Numbered from the stretch's first letter, positions 1-7,880 are shown. The stretch: DNA of 64,000 bases from DSYU01 sp964437595 (GCA_964437595.1 CAYTHO010000022.1:1-64000), one strand, 5' to 3'. Translations and numbers: made by a program. Notes: generated by a model not told the origin, from the letters alone.

Positions 1-44
1 CGAACAGCCTTTGCGAAACGCCCTGGTTGAATTAAATTTCACCG

Positions 45-73
45 TTGACAGACTCCCCCCATGCCTGTATAAT
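45..73 (+). promoter_or_regulatory. sigma70-type promoter of the ribosomal protein operon
   Basis: A consensus -35 TTGACA (45-50) and consensus -10 TATAAT (68-73) are separated by exactly 17 nt. The predicted start near 80 leaves a leader of about 150 nt before rplU. The leader begins with a GC-rich potential hairpin (GCCCC near 87-91 against GGGGC near 107-111). It may serve autoregulation, but I do not recognise a known leader family. Confidence 0.85.
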
Positions 74-233
74 AGCCCTTGCTCTGGCCCCGGCGGAAGT
101 CTGGCTGGGGCTTTCAACTGTACTGTTTTGATCCTTTTATCCCCAACTTCCCCGCAGCCCGGCGCAGTGTGACTGTGCAGACGCAATGCCATGGAGCGCG
201 GAGCGTGCGGCGAAGTGAAGATTGGAGAATGGT

Positions 234-551
234 ATGAAATACGCAATTATTGAGAGTGGCGGCAAGCAGTATCGCGCCGTCGAAGGGGCCACAATCGAAG
301 TGGACCTGATGGAAGTGGAAGTCGGTCAGCAGGTCAAATTTCCCTCGGTGCTGCTGCTGGTCGATGGTGATGAAATTGCTGTCGGCGCCCCGCTGGTTGA
401 CAACGCCAGCATCAGCGCCACGGTGGTTGGGCACGTGAAGGGCCCCAAGATCGACGTCTTCCGCTATCGCCCCAAGAAGCGCATCCGTGTGAAGACCGGT
501 CACCGCCAGCAGTACACCCGATTACAAGTTAACTCGATCGAAGTGGAGTAG
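234..551 (+). CDS. rplU: 50S ribosomal protein L21
   Basis: This is a 105-aa protein opening MKYAIIESGGKQYRA, the typical L21 N-terminus, and ending with the basic 23S rRNA-binding segment (KRIRVKTGHRQQYT). It is a structural part of the large ribosomal subunit. I chose ATG 234 because GGAGA lies just upstream at 224-228; the in-frame TTG at 222 would swallow that site. It is followed after 5 nt by rpmA, the usual L21-L27 pairing, and is served by the consensus promoter at 45-73. Confidence 0.95.
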   Translation: MKYAIIESGGKQYRAVEGATIEVDLMEVEVGQQVKFPSVLLLVDGDEIAVGAPLVDNASISATVVGHVKGPKIDVFRYRPKKRIRVKTGHRQQYTRLQVNSIEVE

Positions 552-556
552 GAACA

Positions 557-820
557 ATGGCGCATAAAAAAGGTGGTGGTTCCGTTCGCAACGGTCGTGA
601 CAGCAATTCGCAGCGACTTGGCGTAAAGATCTATGCCGGTGAGAAAGTGATTTCCGGCAATATCCTGGTACGCCAGCACGGCACGCGCATCAAGCCCGGC
701 CTGAACGTTGGCCTTGGCAAAGATGATACCATTTTCGCTGTCATCGACGGTATTGTTGTTTATGAAACCCTCCCTACCGGCCAGAAGCGCGTCAGCGTGA
801 TGCCGGCTGTAGCGGAGTAA
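557..820 (+). CDS. rpmA: 50S ribosomal protein L27
   Basis: This 87-aa protein opens MAHKKGGGSVRNGRDSNSQR, the canonical L27 start, whose N-terminal tail reaches the peptidyl transferase centre. There is no extra N-terminal peptide of the Firmicutes type that needs cleavage before the AHKK sequence. It lies 5 nt after rplU in the same transcription unit. The obg/cgtA GTPase gene that often follows rpmA elsewhere is absent; the next gene is an unusual rpmE. Confidence 0.96.
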   Translation: MAHKKGGGSVRNGRDSNSQRLGVKIYAGEKVISGNILVRQHGTRIKPGLNVGLGKDDTIFAVIDGIVVYETLPTGQKRVSVMPAVAE

Positions 821-926
821 GGAACAAATTGTCCTGCCCCGTCTTTCGCGAATGGCGGCCCGCCTGACCGGCGGCTGCAATGGGAGACGGCTGTAGGTTT
901 TACGCTTAGAAAGGGATGGTTTTACT

Positions 927-1415
927 ATGAAGCAGGGTATTCACCCAAACTATTACCCCGATGCGCAGGTCATCTGCGCTTGCGGGAATACCTGGACGAC
1001 CGGCTCGACCAAGAAAGTAATCCGCACCGAAGTTTGCTCCAAATGCCACCCGTTCTTCACGGGCCAGCAGCAGCGTCTCGTTGACCGCGAAGGTCAGGTG
1101 GACCGCTTCTACCGCAAACTGCAGGCGCGCCAGAGCTACGTGGACCAGCAGAAATCGCGCGAAGACACCAAAACTTCGCCCAACCGCCCGGTCGCTGAGC
1201 TGGGCCTGCCCACCCGCGCCACCGATGCCCTGACCAAAGCCGGTGTGACCACCGTCGGGCAGGTGCTCGAGCGCCTGGCCCAGGGCGAAAGCGCCATGCT
1301 GGAGATCGAAGGCTTTGGCCGCAAAGCGCTCATCGATATCAAGAAGAGCCTGCGCAACCTCGGCTACGAACTGCCCGAAGCGAAAGAAGAAGCCCCCGCG
1401 GCGAAAGAAAGCTGA
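927..1415 (+). CDS. rpmE: Ribosomal protein L31 fused to an RNA polymerase alpha-CTD-like domain
   Basis: This is a 162-aa protein. Residues 1-70 are a zinc-type L31 (C17-x-C19 and C37-x-x-C40; HPF motif after C40). Residues 71-87 form a charged linker. Residues 88-150 align with the RpoA C-terminal domain: RPVAELGLPTRATDAL matches its first helix region, including the arginine equivalent to E. coli R265 (here R97), and GFGRKALIDIK matches the GxxK helix (K133). L31 is normally about 65-75 aa, so the protein is roughly twice the usual length. The tail is Glu/Ala/Lys-rich. It lies about 100 nt after rpmA, probably in the same operon, and ends before a strong terminator. The L31 call is secure. 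The alpha-CTD-like call rests on my reading of motifs, and the role of the fusion is unknown. Confidence 0.9.
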   Translation: MKQGIHPNYYPDAQVICACGNTWTTGSTKKVIRTEVCSKCHPFFTGQQQRLVDREGQVDRFYRKLQARQSYVDQQKSREDTKTSPNRPVAELGLPTRATDALTKAGVTTVGQVLERLAQGESAMLEIEGFGRKALIDIKKSLRNLGYELPEAKEEAPAAKES

Positions 1416-1421
1416 TCGCAG

Positions 1422-1507
1422 TAGGTCGGCAATCCCTTGCCGGCGCCCGACATATCAAAACACCAGCATAAGGTCGGCAATCCCTTGCCGACGCTCGCGT
1501 CAGCGAG
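1422..1507 (+). repeat. Interspersed repeat, two tandem copies (GTCGGCAAT family)
   Basis: AGGTCGGCAATCCCTTGCCG occurs at about 1423-1442 and again at 1471-1490. Each copy has an internal GGCAA/TTGCC hairpin. The second copy continues into the palindrome CTCGCGTCAGCGAG (about 1494-1507). Similar A-rich segments (near AAACACCAG) follow both copies. An inverted copy lies at 12813-12852. Confidence 0.75.
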
Positions 1508-1530
1508 ACTGGCATTTACATCGAAACACC

Positions 1531-1573
1531 AGAACAGGCGAAAGGACCTCCTTTCGCCTGTTCTTCTTTTTAT
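1531..1573 (+). terminator. Rho-independent terminator after rpmE
   Basis: There is a perfect 16-bp stem (1531-1546 against 1549-1564) with a two-base centre, followed by TCTTTTTATT. It closes the rplU-rpmA-rpmE unit and separates it from the ABC transporter genes. Confidence 0.85.
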
Positions 1574-1612
1574 TCTGTCACAAAACCCCACCTCATGTAA
1601 TAATCATAAGTC

Positions 1613-2404
1613 ATGACCCTCTTCCTGCGCATCACCCGCCTGGCGTTCCAGACTCAGCTCACTTACCGCGCGGCCATCTTGGCCGGGCTGGCGACCAATT
1701 TTTTCTTCGCCCTGCTGCGCGTGGCGGTGATCCTGGCCCTGTACGGCGACCAGCCGCAGGTGAACGGCCTGTCGCTGAAGCAGGCCATCACCTTTGTGGC
1801 CGTCACCCAGGGCATGATTGCCTATCTCTCCATCTTTGGCACCTGGGATGTGATGGCCACCGTGTACAACGGCAGCATCGGCTCGGACCTGCTCAAGCCG
1901 CTGCGCCTGTTTACCTTCTGGATGGCGCGCGACCTGGGCCGCTCGCTGGTGAACCTGGTGTTCCGCGGCCTGACCCTGCTGGGCTTTTTCGCGCTGCTGT
2001 ACCCGGTGGTGGTGCCTACCCGCCCCGAGCAGGGACTGGGCCTGCTGGCGGCCATGGTGCTGGGCTGGCTGGTCAATTATGCCTGGCGCTTCCTGGTCAA
2101 TCTGGCCGCTTTCTGGACGCCCGACGCGCGCGGGATCGGGCGGATTGCCTTTACGGTGTCTGGTTTCCTCTCCGGGTTTATCATGCCCCTGCGCCTCTAC
2201 CCGGATTGGTTCGCCAGCCTGTGCCGGCTGACGCCTTTCCCGGCCCTGATCAACACGCCGGTCGAGGCCTACCTGGGCGTGCTCAGCGGCAGCGAATTGG
2301 TTGGGGCGCTGCTCAACCAGGCATTCTGGTTCCTGGTGCTGGCGGCTTTGTGCGAGCTGACCCTGCGCGCCGGGGTGCGCCGGTTGGTGATTCAGGGCGG
2401 TTGA
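1613..2404 (+). CDS. ABC-2 type transporter permease, first subunit
   Basis: This 263-aa integral membrane protein has about six hydrophobic segments. Its overall pattern matches the ABC2_membrane_6 family (COG4587/COG3694 type). It would form half of the membrane channel of an exporter whose second permease and ATPase follow directly. The substrate cannot be read from the sequence. ATG 1613 has a TAATAAT stretch ending 8 nt upstream and no Shine-Dalgarno, so it may be another leaderless start. The next gene begins 16 nt downstream. Confidence 0.8.
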   Translation: MTLFLRITRLAFQTQLTYRAAILAGLATNFFFALLRVAVILALYGDQPQVNGLSLKQAITFVAVTQGMIAYLSIFGTWDVMATVYNGSIGSDLLKPLRLFTFWMARDLGRSLVNLVFRGLTLLGFFALLYPVVVPTRPEQGLGLLAAMVLGWLVNYAWRFLVNLAAFWTPDARGIGRIAFTVSGFLSGFIMPLRLYPDWFASLCRLTPFPALINTPVEAYLGVLSGSELVGALLNQAFWFLVLAALCELTLRAGVRRLVIQGG

Positions 2405-2420
2405 TGATGAGCGGAGGGAG

Positions 2421-3254
2421 GTGGCTTTGAGCTTCTGGCGGAACCTTCGATGGAATATTCACATGTACCTGCGCCTGCTGACCTTCCAGCTCCGCTCGCA
2501 GATGCAGTTCCGCGCTTCCTTCTGGACCGATATGCTGTCCACCGGTCTCTCCAACCTGGTGTATATCCTGTCGGTGGCCCTCATTATCCAGCGCTTTGGC
2601 AGCATCGGTGGGTGGAACCTGGGCGAAATCGCCTTCCTGATGGGCATGATGGAAATGTCCTTTGGCGTGATGGATATGATCTTCAGCGGCTTCGACGACA
2701 CATACTTTGCCGCCGAAATCCGCGAGGGCCGCTTCGACCAGGTGATGCTGCGCCCGGTGGGGCTGTTCTGGCAGGCGCTCGGCTCGCGCTTCCTGCTGCG
2801 CCGCATGGGGCGCATTCTGGAGGGGCTGGCGATTTTTATCGTTGCCCTCACCCAGGTGAGCGTGGAATGGACCCTGGCAAAGATTCTGTACCTGCCGGTA
2901 GTAATGCTCAGTCTGGTGCTGGTGATGGGCGCGCTGTTTATGTTTGGCTCGACGATTACCTTCTGGACGCTCCAATCCATCGAGGCGGTCAACATCCTCA
3001 CTTACGGCGGCTCCGAGCTGATGTCGTACCCCATGACCATTTACCCGGCCTGGATGCAGCGCTTTTTCACCTATGCCGTCCCGTTCATCTTCCTCAACTA
3101 TTACCCGGCGCTGTACTTCCTCGATAAGCCCGACCCGCTGCATTTCCCTGCCTTCGCGCCGTTCCTGGCGCCCTTCGTGGCGCTGGCCTTTTTCGCCGCC
3201 GCGCTGTGCTTCTGGCGGGTGGGCGCCAACCACTATCAAAGCTCAGGCACCTGA
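2421..3254 (+). CDS. ABC-2 type transporter permease, second subunit
   Basis: This 277-aa polytopic membrane protein opens with the basic, aromatic stretch WRNLRWNIHMYLRLLTFQLR and belongs to the same ABC2_membrane_6 superfamily as its neighbour. It pairs with the preceding permease and the following ATPase. GGAGGGAGG lies at 2413-2421. The GTG at 2421 sits on top of that site, so TTG 2427 may be the true start; ATG 2463 is a less likely alternative. The ATPase starts 18 nt downstream. Confidence 0.8.
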   Translation: MALSFWRNLRWNIHMYLRLLTFQLRSQMQFRASFWTDMLSTGLSNLVYILSVALIIQRFGSIGGWNLGEIAFLMGMMEMSFGVMDMIFSGFDDTYFAAEIREGRFDQVMLRPVGLFWQALGSRFLLRRMGRILEGLAIFIVALTQVSVEWTLAKILYLPVVMLSLVLVMGALFMFGSTITFWTLQSIEAVNILTYGGSELMSYPMTIYPAWMQRFFTYAVPFIFLNYYPALYFLDKPDPLHFPAFAPFLAPFVALAFFAAALCFWRVGANHYQSSGT

Positions 3255-3272
3255 GCCGCTCAAGGACACCCT

Positions 3273-4268
3273 ATGCAGTCCATCATCCACGTGCGTAATT
3301 TGTGCAAATCCTTCCGCGTTGTCCGGCGCAGCCCGGGCATGTTGAGCACGCTCAAGAGCCTGGTGGCGCCCCAATACCGCACCGTCCAGGCCGTCAATGC
3401 GATCAACTTTGACCTGCGCGAGGGCGAGCTGGTGGGCTACCTGGGGCCCAACGGCGCGGGCAAGTCCACCACCATCAAGATGCTGACCGGCCTGCTGGTG
3501 CCCACCAGCGGCGAGCTGCGCGTGGATGGCTTTGTGCCCTGGAAAGAGCGCCAGCGCTACGTGGCCCGCATCGGCGCGGTGTTCGGCCAGCGCACCACCC
3601 TGTGGTGGGACCTGCCGGTGATCGAGTCCTTCGAGTTGCTCCAGCCCATGTACCGCGTCCCCATGCAGCGCTTCAAGCGCAGCCTGGATGAATTCGTGGG
3701 CCTGCTGGAGATGGAAGAATTCCTGCACACCCCCGTGCGCGCGCTTTCCCTGGGCCAGCGCATGCGCGCCGACCTGTGCGCCGCCCTGCTCCACGAGCCG
3801 CGCCTGGTGTTCCTGGATGAGCCTACCATCGGGCTGGACGTGGTCGCCAAGGAGCGCATCCGCCAGTTTATCCAGCACATCAACCGCGAGCGCGGCGTGA
3901 CCGTGCTGCTCACCACCCACGACCTCTCGGATGTGGGGCGGCTGTGCGAGCGGGTGATGATCCTCGACCACGGGCGGGTGCTGTACGATGGCCGCCTGGG
4001 CGAGCTGAACGAGCGCTTCGAGAGCGATTGGTCGCTGGTGGTCACCTTCGCCGATGACTATGCCGATGTGCGCCTGCCCGGCCTGCCCGACCCCCGGCGC
4101 ATCGACCACCAGGCCGTCTACCGCTTCGACCACCGCCAGACCGGTTCCGCCGACCTCATCCAGCAGCTCCTGCCGCGCTTCAAAATCAGCGACATCGAAG
4201 TCCGCCGCCCCGCGCTGGAAGAAACCATCCGCCGCATCTACGAGGAGCGATTGCTGCTGCCAGGGTAA
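3273..4268 (+). CDS. ABC transporter ATP-binding protein (COG4586 type)
   Basis: This is a 331-aa nucleotide-binding subunit. The Walker A motif is GPNGAGKST (near residue 62), the signature is LSLGQRMRADL, and the Walker B is LVFLDEPTIGLDV followed by the H-loop TTHD. The N-terminal extension before the ATPase core (SPGMLSTLKSLVAPQYR) and the FGQRTTLWWDLP segment are typical of COG4586 proteins that work with two ABC2_membrane_6 permeases. That matches the upstream gene pair, so the three genes form one exporter operon. The C-terminal ~90 residues form the usual small accessory domain. The substrate is unknown. Confidence 0.9.
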   Translation: MQSIIHVRNLCKSFRVVRRSPGMLSTLKSLVAPQYRTVQAVNAINFDLREGELVGYLGPNGAGKSTTIKMLTGLLVPTSGELRVDGFVPWKERQRYVARIGAVFGQRTTLWWDLPVIESFELLQPMYRVPMQRFKRSLDEFVGLLEMEEFLHTPVRALSLGQRMRADLCAALLHEPRLVFLDEPTIGLDVVAKERIRQFIQHINRERGVTVLLTTHDLSDVGRLCERVMILDHGRVLYDGRLGELNERFESDWSLVVTFADDYADVRLPGLPDPRRIDHQAVYRFDHRQTGSADLIQQLLPRFKISDIEVRRPALEETIRRIYEERLLLPG

Positions 4269-4290
4269 TTTTAATTTTCTCGTTTTTCTC

Positions 4291-4400
4291 GTTCCCACGG
4301 TCCCCGTGGGAACACCTTCCTCGACGCTCTAGCGTCGCGCAACTCCCCCCAGGACGCCGGAGCGTCCCTATGTCCGATCCCACGCAGGAGCGTGGGATCG
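4291..4400. repeat. Cluster of four short palindromic stem-loops
   Basis: Four hairpins follow one another: 4291-4313 (10-bp stem, loop TCC), 4322-4337 (7-bp stem), 4352-4367 (6-bp stem, loop CGGA) and 4376-4399 (10-bp stem, loop AGGA). The first and last share TCCCACG/CGTGGGA arms. The cluster fills the gap between the ABC operon and dinB. It resembles widespread palindromic repeats of environmental bacteria and may also end the upstream transcript, although no T-run follows. Confidence 0.75.
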
Positions 4401-4403
4401 AGA

Positions 4404-4409
4404 TAAAAT
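4404..4409 (+). promoter_or_regulatory. Possible leaderless -10 element of dinB
   Basis: TAAAAT lies 6 nt before ATG 4416, so transcription would begin at or next to the start codon. No usable Shine-Dalgarno is present: GAGG at 4410-4414 touches the ATG. No clear -35 was found because the stem-loop cluster occupies that position. Confidence 0.45.
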
Positions 4410-4415
4410 AGAGGC

Positions 4416-5624
4416 ATGGCCGATCGCAAAATCATTCACCTCGACCTGGACGCCTTCTTCTGCGCGGTGGAAGAGCTGCGCGACCCGGCCCTGCGCGGGC
4501 TGCCCTTTGCGGTGGGCGGGAAGCCCAACGAGCGCGGGGTGGTTTCTTCCTGCTCGTATGCGGCGCGGCAGTGCGGGGTGCATTCGGCCATGCCCATGGC
4601 CCAGGCCCTGCGCCTGTGCCGCGACCTGCTGATCGTTTCTCCGCACTACGCCGCTTACCGCGAATATTCCGAGAAAGTCATGGACATCCTGCGCCAGCGG
4701 ACCGCGCTGGTGGAACAGCTCTCCATCGACGAGGCCTTCCTCGATATCAGCGACCTGCCCGGCCCGCCGCAGGAGGTGGCCCGCTCTCTGCAGGCCGAGA
4801 TCCGCGAGACGCTGGGCCTGCCCTGCTCGCTGGGCGTGGCGACCAACAAGCTGCTGGCGAAGACCGCCACCGATGCGGGCAAAGCCAAACACCGCGGTTC
4901 CACCCCGCCCCAGGCGCTGGAAGTCGTCCCGCCGGGGGAAGAGGCCGCCTATCTCGCCCCGCTGCCGGCGCGTGCCCTGTGGGGCATTGGCCCCAAAACC
5001 GCCGCCCGCCTGGAAGAGAAAGGCCTCCGCACCATTGGCGACCTGGCCCGCGCGCCGGAGGCCGCGCTGGTGCGCCTGTTTGGGCAGAGCGGGCGCGATA
5101 TGAGCGTGCGCGCGCGCGGCATCGATGACCGCCCGGTCACCCCCGAACACGCCGCCCGTTCCATCAGCCAGGAGATCACCTTCGACCGCGACGTGCGCGA
5201 TGGGGAGATCCTGCGCGAAACCCTGCGCCGCCTCAGCGGCGAGGTGGCCCGCATGCTGCGCGAGAAAGCCCTGTGCGCCAAAACCATCCGCCTCAAGCTG
5301 CGCTGGCCAGAATTTATCACCATCTCGCGCCAGGTGAGCCTGGAATTCCCCACCGACCAGGACGGCCTGATTTATGCCGCGGCGCTCGATCTGTTCAACT
5401 CGGTGTGGACCCAGGGCCGCGCCGTACGCCTGATTGGGGTGGGGGCCAGCCGCCTGGCCGAACGCGCCCACCAGCTTACCCTGTGGGATACGCCCGACCA
5501 GAAAGAGCGCCGCCTGATCGACGCGCTGGATACGCTGCGCGAGCGCTTTGGCAGCGACGTGGTGCGCAGCGGGCGATCCATAAAAAAGCCCCGGCCTGGC
5601 GGCCCCCCTGAGAATAAGACCTGA
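4416..5624 (+). CDS. dinB: DNA polymerase IV (Y-family translesion polymerase)
   Basis: This 402-aa protein has the usual Pol IV length. The N-terminal palm motif IIHLDLDAFFCAVE supplies D10 and the steric-gate F15. SIDEAFLD (103-110) supplies the catalytic D105/E106. A helix-hairpin-helix region follows (ALWGIGPKTAARLEEKG), then the little-finger domain. Near residue 355 QLTLWD matches the beta-clamp binding consensus, so it should act at stalled forks. It is a single gene with no imuA/imuB or lexA nearby. No LexA box was recognised upstream. Confidence 0.95.
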   Translation: MADRKIIHLDLDAFFCAVEELRDPALRGLPFAVGGKPNERGVVSSCSYAARQCGVHSAMPMAQALRLCRDLLIVSPHYAAYREYSEKVMDILRQRTALVEQLSIDEAFLDISDLPGPPQEVARSLQAEIRETLGLPCSLGVATNKLLAKTATDAGKAKHRGSTPPQALEVVPPGEEAAYLAPLPARALWGIGPKTAARLEEKGLRTIGDLARAPEAALVRLFGQSGRDMSVRARGIDDRPVTPEHAARSISQEITFDRDVRDGEILRETLRRLSGEVARMLREKALCAKTIRLKLRWPEFITISRQVSLEFPTDQDGLIYAAALDLFNSVWTQGRAVRLIGVGASRLAERAHQLTLWDTPDQKERRLIDALDTLRERFGSDVVRSGRSIKKPRPGGPPENKT

Positions 5625-5646
5625 TAATTTTGTAAGCGCCAGGCGC

Positions 5647-5676
5647 TTGCATCCATGCCGTCCAATATCGTATAAA
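5647..5676 (+). promoter_or_regulatory. Promoter upstream of the small membrane protein gene
   Basis: TTGCAT (5647-5652) and TATAAA (5671-5676) are 18 nt apart. The predicted start near 5683 gives a leader of about 37 nt before ATG 5720. Confidence 0.55.
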
Positions 5677-5719
5677 CAGGGTACCCAATGCATTGGGGGA
5701 ATCCAGTGAGGTCGGAACC

Positions 5720-6382
5720 ATGGAGACGCAAACAAACGCGAAGTTCGCGCTGAACAACCGTGATTGGTGGAGCAAGCTCACCGACGGCATCCTCGCTTCT
5801 GCCAGCCTGATCCTGATCTGGATGGTGGTCGCGATGGTCATCCGCCCCATTGCGGCGGTCTTTGGCAACCCGGGGCTGTTGATCTATGTATTGGCCCTGA
5901 TGGCGGCGGCGATGGTTTCCCTGCAGCAGGCGCTGGTGCCCGGGCGGGTGGATGCCACGCGGGCCTGGTATGGCATCATCGGCGGGTTCCTGGCCTGGGC
6001 GGTGATGGAAGTGACCGGCTACCTGGGCGTGCCCATCATGCCCAACATGGCCGCGCTGATCCCGCTCATCATGGTTGGCCTGATCGTATGGCTGCTGTGG
6101 AAAATGGTGCTGCCGGTGGGACTGCGCTTCTTCAGCCTGGCGCTGCTGCTTAACTGGGGCGAGCATGTCCTGCTGACCATCGAGGAGATGCTGGATATCT
6201 CCTCGCCCGTGTTCCAGCTTGCCTACCACGCCAGCGGGGTCTTGACTATTTTTGTGGCTATTCTGGCGCTGGCGTGGATTCTGTTCCGCACGCGCCGCCG
6301 CATGCAGCGCATCAGCGCGGCCCTCGCCGTGTGGTTCCTGTTCAGCCTGGCGCTGTACGTCTTCCGCGGGTCGCTGTTTTAG
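5720..6382 (+). CDS. Conserved hypothetical membrane protein
   Basis: This 220-aa protein has about six transmembrane segments and a short cytoplasmic N-terminus (METQTNAKFALNNRDWWSK). I see no catalytic motif and do not recognise the family. ATG 5720 is preferred over the in-frame TTG at 5693 because GAGGT lies at 5707-5711. It appears monocistronic, with its own promoter upstream and a long inverted repeat directly after the stop codon. Function unknown. Confidence 0.75.
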   Translation: METQTNAKFALNNRDWWSKLTDGILASASLILIWMVVAMVIRPIAAVFGNPGLLIYVLALMAAAMVSLQQALVPGRVDATRAWYGIIGGFLAWAVMEVTGYLGVPIMPNMAALIPLIMVGLIVWLLWKMVLPVGLRFFSLALLLNWGEHVLLTIEEMLDISSPVFQLAYHASGVLTIFVAILALAWILFRTRRRMQRISAALAVWFLFSLALYVFRGSLF

Positions 6383-6494
6383 AGATAACCGCAAAGAGGC
6401 AAAAGACGCGAAGAAATATTTGGCGTTCTCTTTTCACACATTTCTTACTTTGCGATCTTAACTTTGCGCTCTTTGCGTCTTTGCGGTGAATCTC
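6382..6494. repeat. Inverted repeat of the ACCGCAAAG family filling a convergent gap
   Basis: The left arm (6387-6413) contains ACCGCAAAGAGGCAAAAG. The right arm (6462-6487) contains CTTTGCGTCTTTGCGGT. The outermost GAGAT (6382-6386) matches ATCTC (6490-6494). The element occupies the whole space between two convergent genes and could fold into a long imperfect hairpin. Similar units recur in many environmental genomes; function is unknown. Confidence 0.75.
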
Positions 6495-7754
6495 TTACAC
6501 TGTTATAGGCTGGTAGTGCAGCACTTCCTTGTACAAATCCAGGATGCTGGTGGAAATCTTCTCCCACGAATAATCCTGGGCATAGGCGGCGGCCTGCTGG
6601 CCCAGGCGCTCGCGCAGATCGGGCTGGTTGAGCAGTTGGGTCAGCCGCTCGCTGAGCGCCAGGTGATCCCCGCCCGGTACCACAAAGCCGGTCACCCCGT
6701 TCTGGATGAGGAACGCCAGCCCGCCCACCTGCGAGGCGACCACCGGCGTGCCGCAGGCCATTGCTTCCAGCGCCACCATGCCAAACGACTCGTAGTGCGA
6801 GGGCATCACCAGCACCTCGGCGGCGGAGTAGTAGTAGGGCAGCGAGGATTGGGCGCGCTTGCCCAGGAAGACCACCAGGTCCTGCAGGCCCAGCTCGCGG
6901 CTCAGGCTCTGCAGGCGGGCCATCTCGGCGTTCATCTCGTTCGGGCTTGCGTCCGGGTCGCCGCCGATAATCGCCAGGTAATGCGGGCACTGGTCGGTGA
7001 CGCCGGTGGTGCGCATGTGCGCGATGGCGCGGATCAGCGTATCCACGCCCTTCAGCGGCTCGATGCGCCCCACAAATAGGATCATGCGGTCGACTTCCGA
7101 AATGCCGATGGCGCACTTGGCCTCGTCCGGCGGGATGGGGTAGAAGTGGCAGGTATCCACCCCGGGCGGGATGATCGCCAGCTTATCCTCGCGGGCGTTA
7201 TACAGAAATTGAAGCTGCGACTTCTCGGCCAGCGTAGCAGCGACGATGCAGTCGGCGGCCTGCAGCACGCGGCGCTCGCCCTGGATGCGGTACTCGCCCT
7301 CCATTTCCGCCTCGCTCTGCGCCACGCGGTTCTTCATCAGCCCCAGGGTGTGGAACATGTTGACGAACGGCACGCCCCAGTCCGCCTTCAACTGCTCCGC
7401 CGCGATGCCCGACATCCAGTAGTGGCTGTGGATGATGTCATAGTGAATATTCTTCTCGCGGGCAAAGCGCTGGATGCCCTCCACAAACTGCGGCAGGTAG
7501 CCGGCCAGCTCCTTCTTCGGCATCGGGTGCTCCGGCCCGGCGGCGATATGCACCACCCGGTTGCCGTAGCCCAGGTCGTGCAAAACCTGCGGCACGTGCT
7601 CGTCCTGCGAGCGGGTGAACACATCCACGTGCACGCCCAGGCGGCCCAGGTGACGGGTCAGCTCGCGCACATACACGTTCATGCCCCCCGTATCCTTGCC
7701 GCCCAGGATCGCCAGCGGGCAGGTATGGTACGAAATCATGGCGACGTTGATCAT
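6495..7754 (-). CDS. GT4-family glycosyltransferase (MshA / sucrose-synthase-like)
   Basis: This 419-aa cytosolic GT-B enzyme is a retaining glycosyltransferase using a nucleotide sugar. The N-terminal domain has the GGMNVYVRELTRHLGRLGV signature shared by MshA and sucrose-phosphate synthase-like enzymes. The C-terminal domain carries the E-x7-E region ESFGMVALEAMACGTPVVAS. I chose ATG 7754, preceded by AAGGAGA. The open frame continues 37 codons upstream, but that part runs through the promoter and tRNA gene. It ends one base after a repeat and is divergent from the tRNA. Acceptor and product cannot be told from sequence, and no mycothiol genes are visible. Confidence 0.85.
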   Translation of the reverse strand: MINVAMISYHTCPLAILGGKDTGGMNVYVRELTRHLGRLGVHVDVFTRSQDEHVPQVLHDLGYGNRVVHIAAGPEHPMPKKELAGYLPQFVEGIQRFAREKNIHYDIIHSHYWMSGIAAEQLKADWGVPFVNMFHTLGLMKNRVAQSEAEMEGEYRIQGERRVLQAADCIVAATLAEKSQLQFLYNAREDKLAIIPPGVDTCHFYPIPPDEAKCAIGISEVDRMILFVGRIEPLKGVDTLIRAIAHMRTTGVTDQCPHYLAIIGGDPDASPNEMNAEMARLQSLSRELGLQDLVVFLGKRAQSSLPYYYSAAEVLVMPSHYESFGMVALEAMACGTPVVASQVGGLAFLIQNGVTGFVVPGGDHLALSERLTQLLNQPDLRERLGQQAAAYAQDYSWEKISTSILDLYKEVLHYQPITV

Positions 7755-7768
7755 CGGTCTCCTTAATC

Positions 7769-7798
7769 TTGCTATTTCACGCGAGGTACTGGTATAAT
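7769..7798 (+). promoter_or_regulatory. Promoter of tRNA-Thr
   Basis: TTGCTA (7769-7774) and TATAAT (7793-7798) are spaced by 18 nt. A TGG just before the -10 makes it an extended -10. The tRNA begins 9 nt downstream. The promoter overlaps the leader of the divergent glycosyltransferase gene. Confidence 0.75.
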
Positions 7799-7807
7799 TC
7801 GACGCGC

Positions 7808-7880
7808 GCCAACATAGCTCAGCTGGTAGAGCAGACGATTCGTAATCGTCCGGTCGTCGGTTCAAATCCGACTGTTGGCT
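7808..7880 (+). tRNA. tRNA-Thr (anticodon CGU)
   Basis: The 73-nt gene has acceptor stem GCCAACA/TGTTGGC, D-arm GCTCAGCTGGTAGAGC, anticodon stem GACGA/TCGTC with loop TTCGTAA (anticodon CGT, reads ACG), and T-loop GGTTCAAATCC. The discriminator base is T and the 3' CCA is not encoded. It lies at the border of the accessory island to its right. Confidence 0.93.

Noticed and set aside
4368..5735. Long minus-strand open frame antisense to dinB
   Set aside because: The opposite strand encodes a clear Pol IV with all motifs. The antisense frame has no domain pattern and is a composition shadow.
7755..7865. N-terminal extension of the GT4 glycosyltransferase through the tRNA region
   Set aside because: The extra 37 codons run across the tRNA-Thr gene and its promoter, and ATG 7754 has a good ribosome-binding site and matches the family start.
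7808..7880. tRNA-Thr as an attachment site with a downstream direct repeat
   Set aside because: I looked for the tRNA 3' end repeated to the right of the island and saw none, and no integrase gene is present. A plain tRNA edge is all that can be supported.
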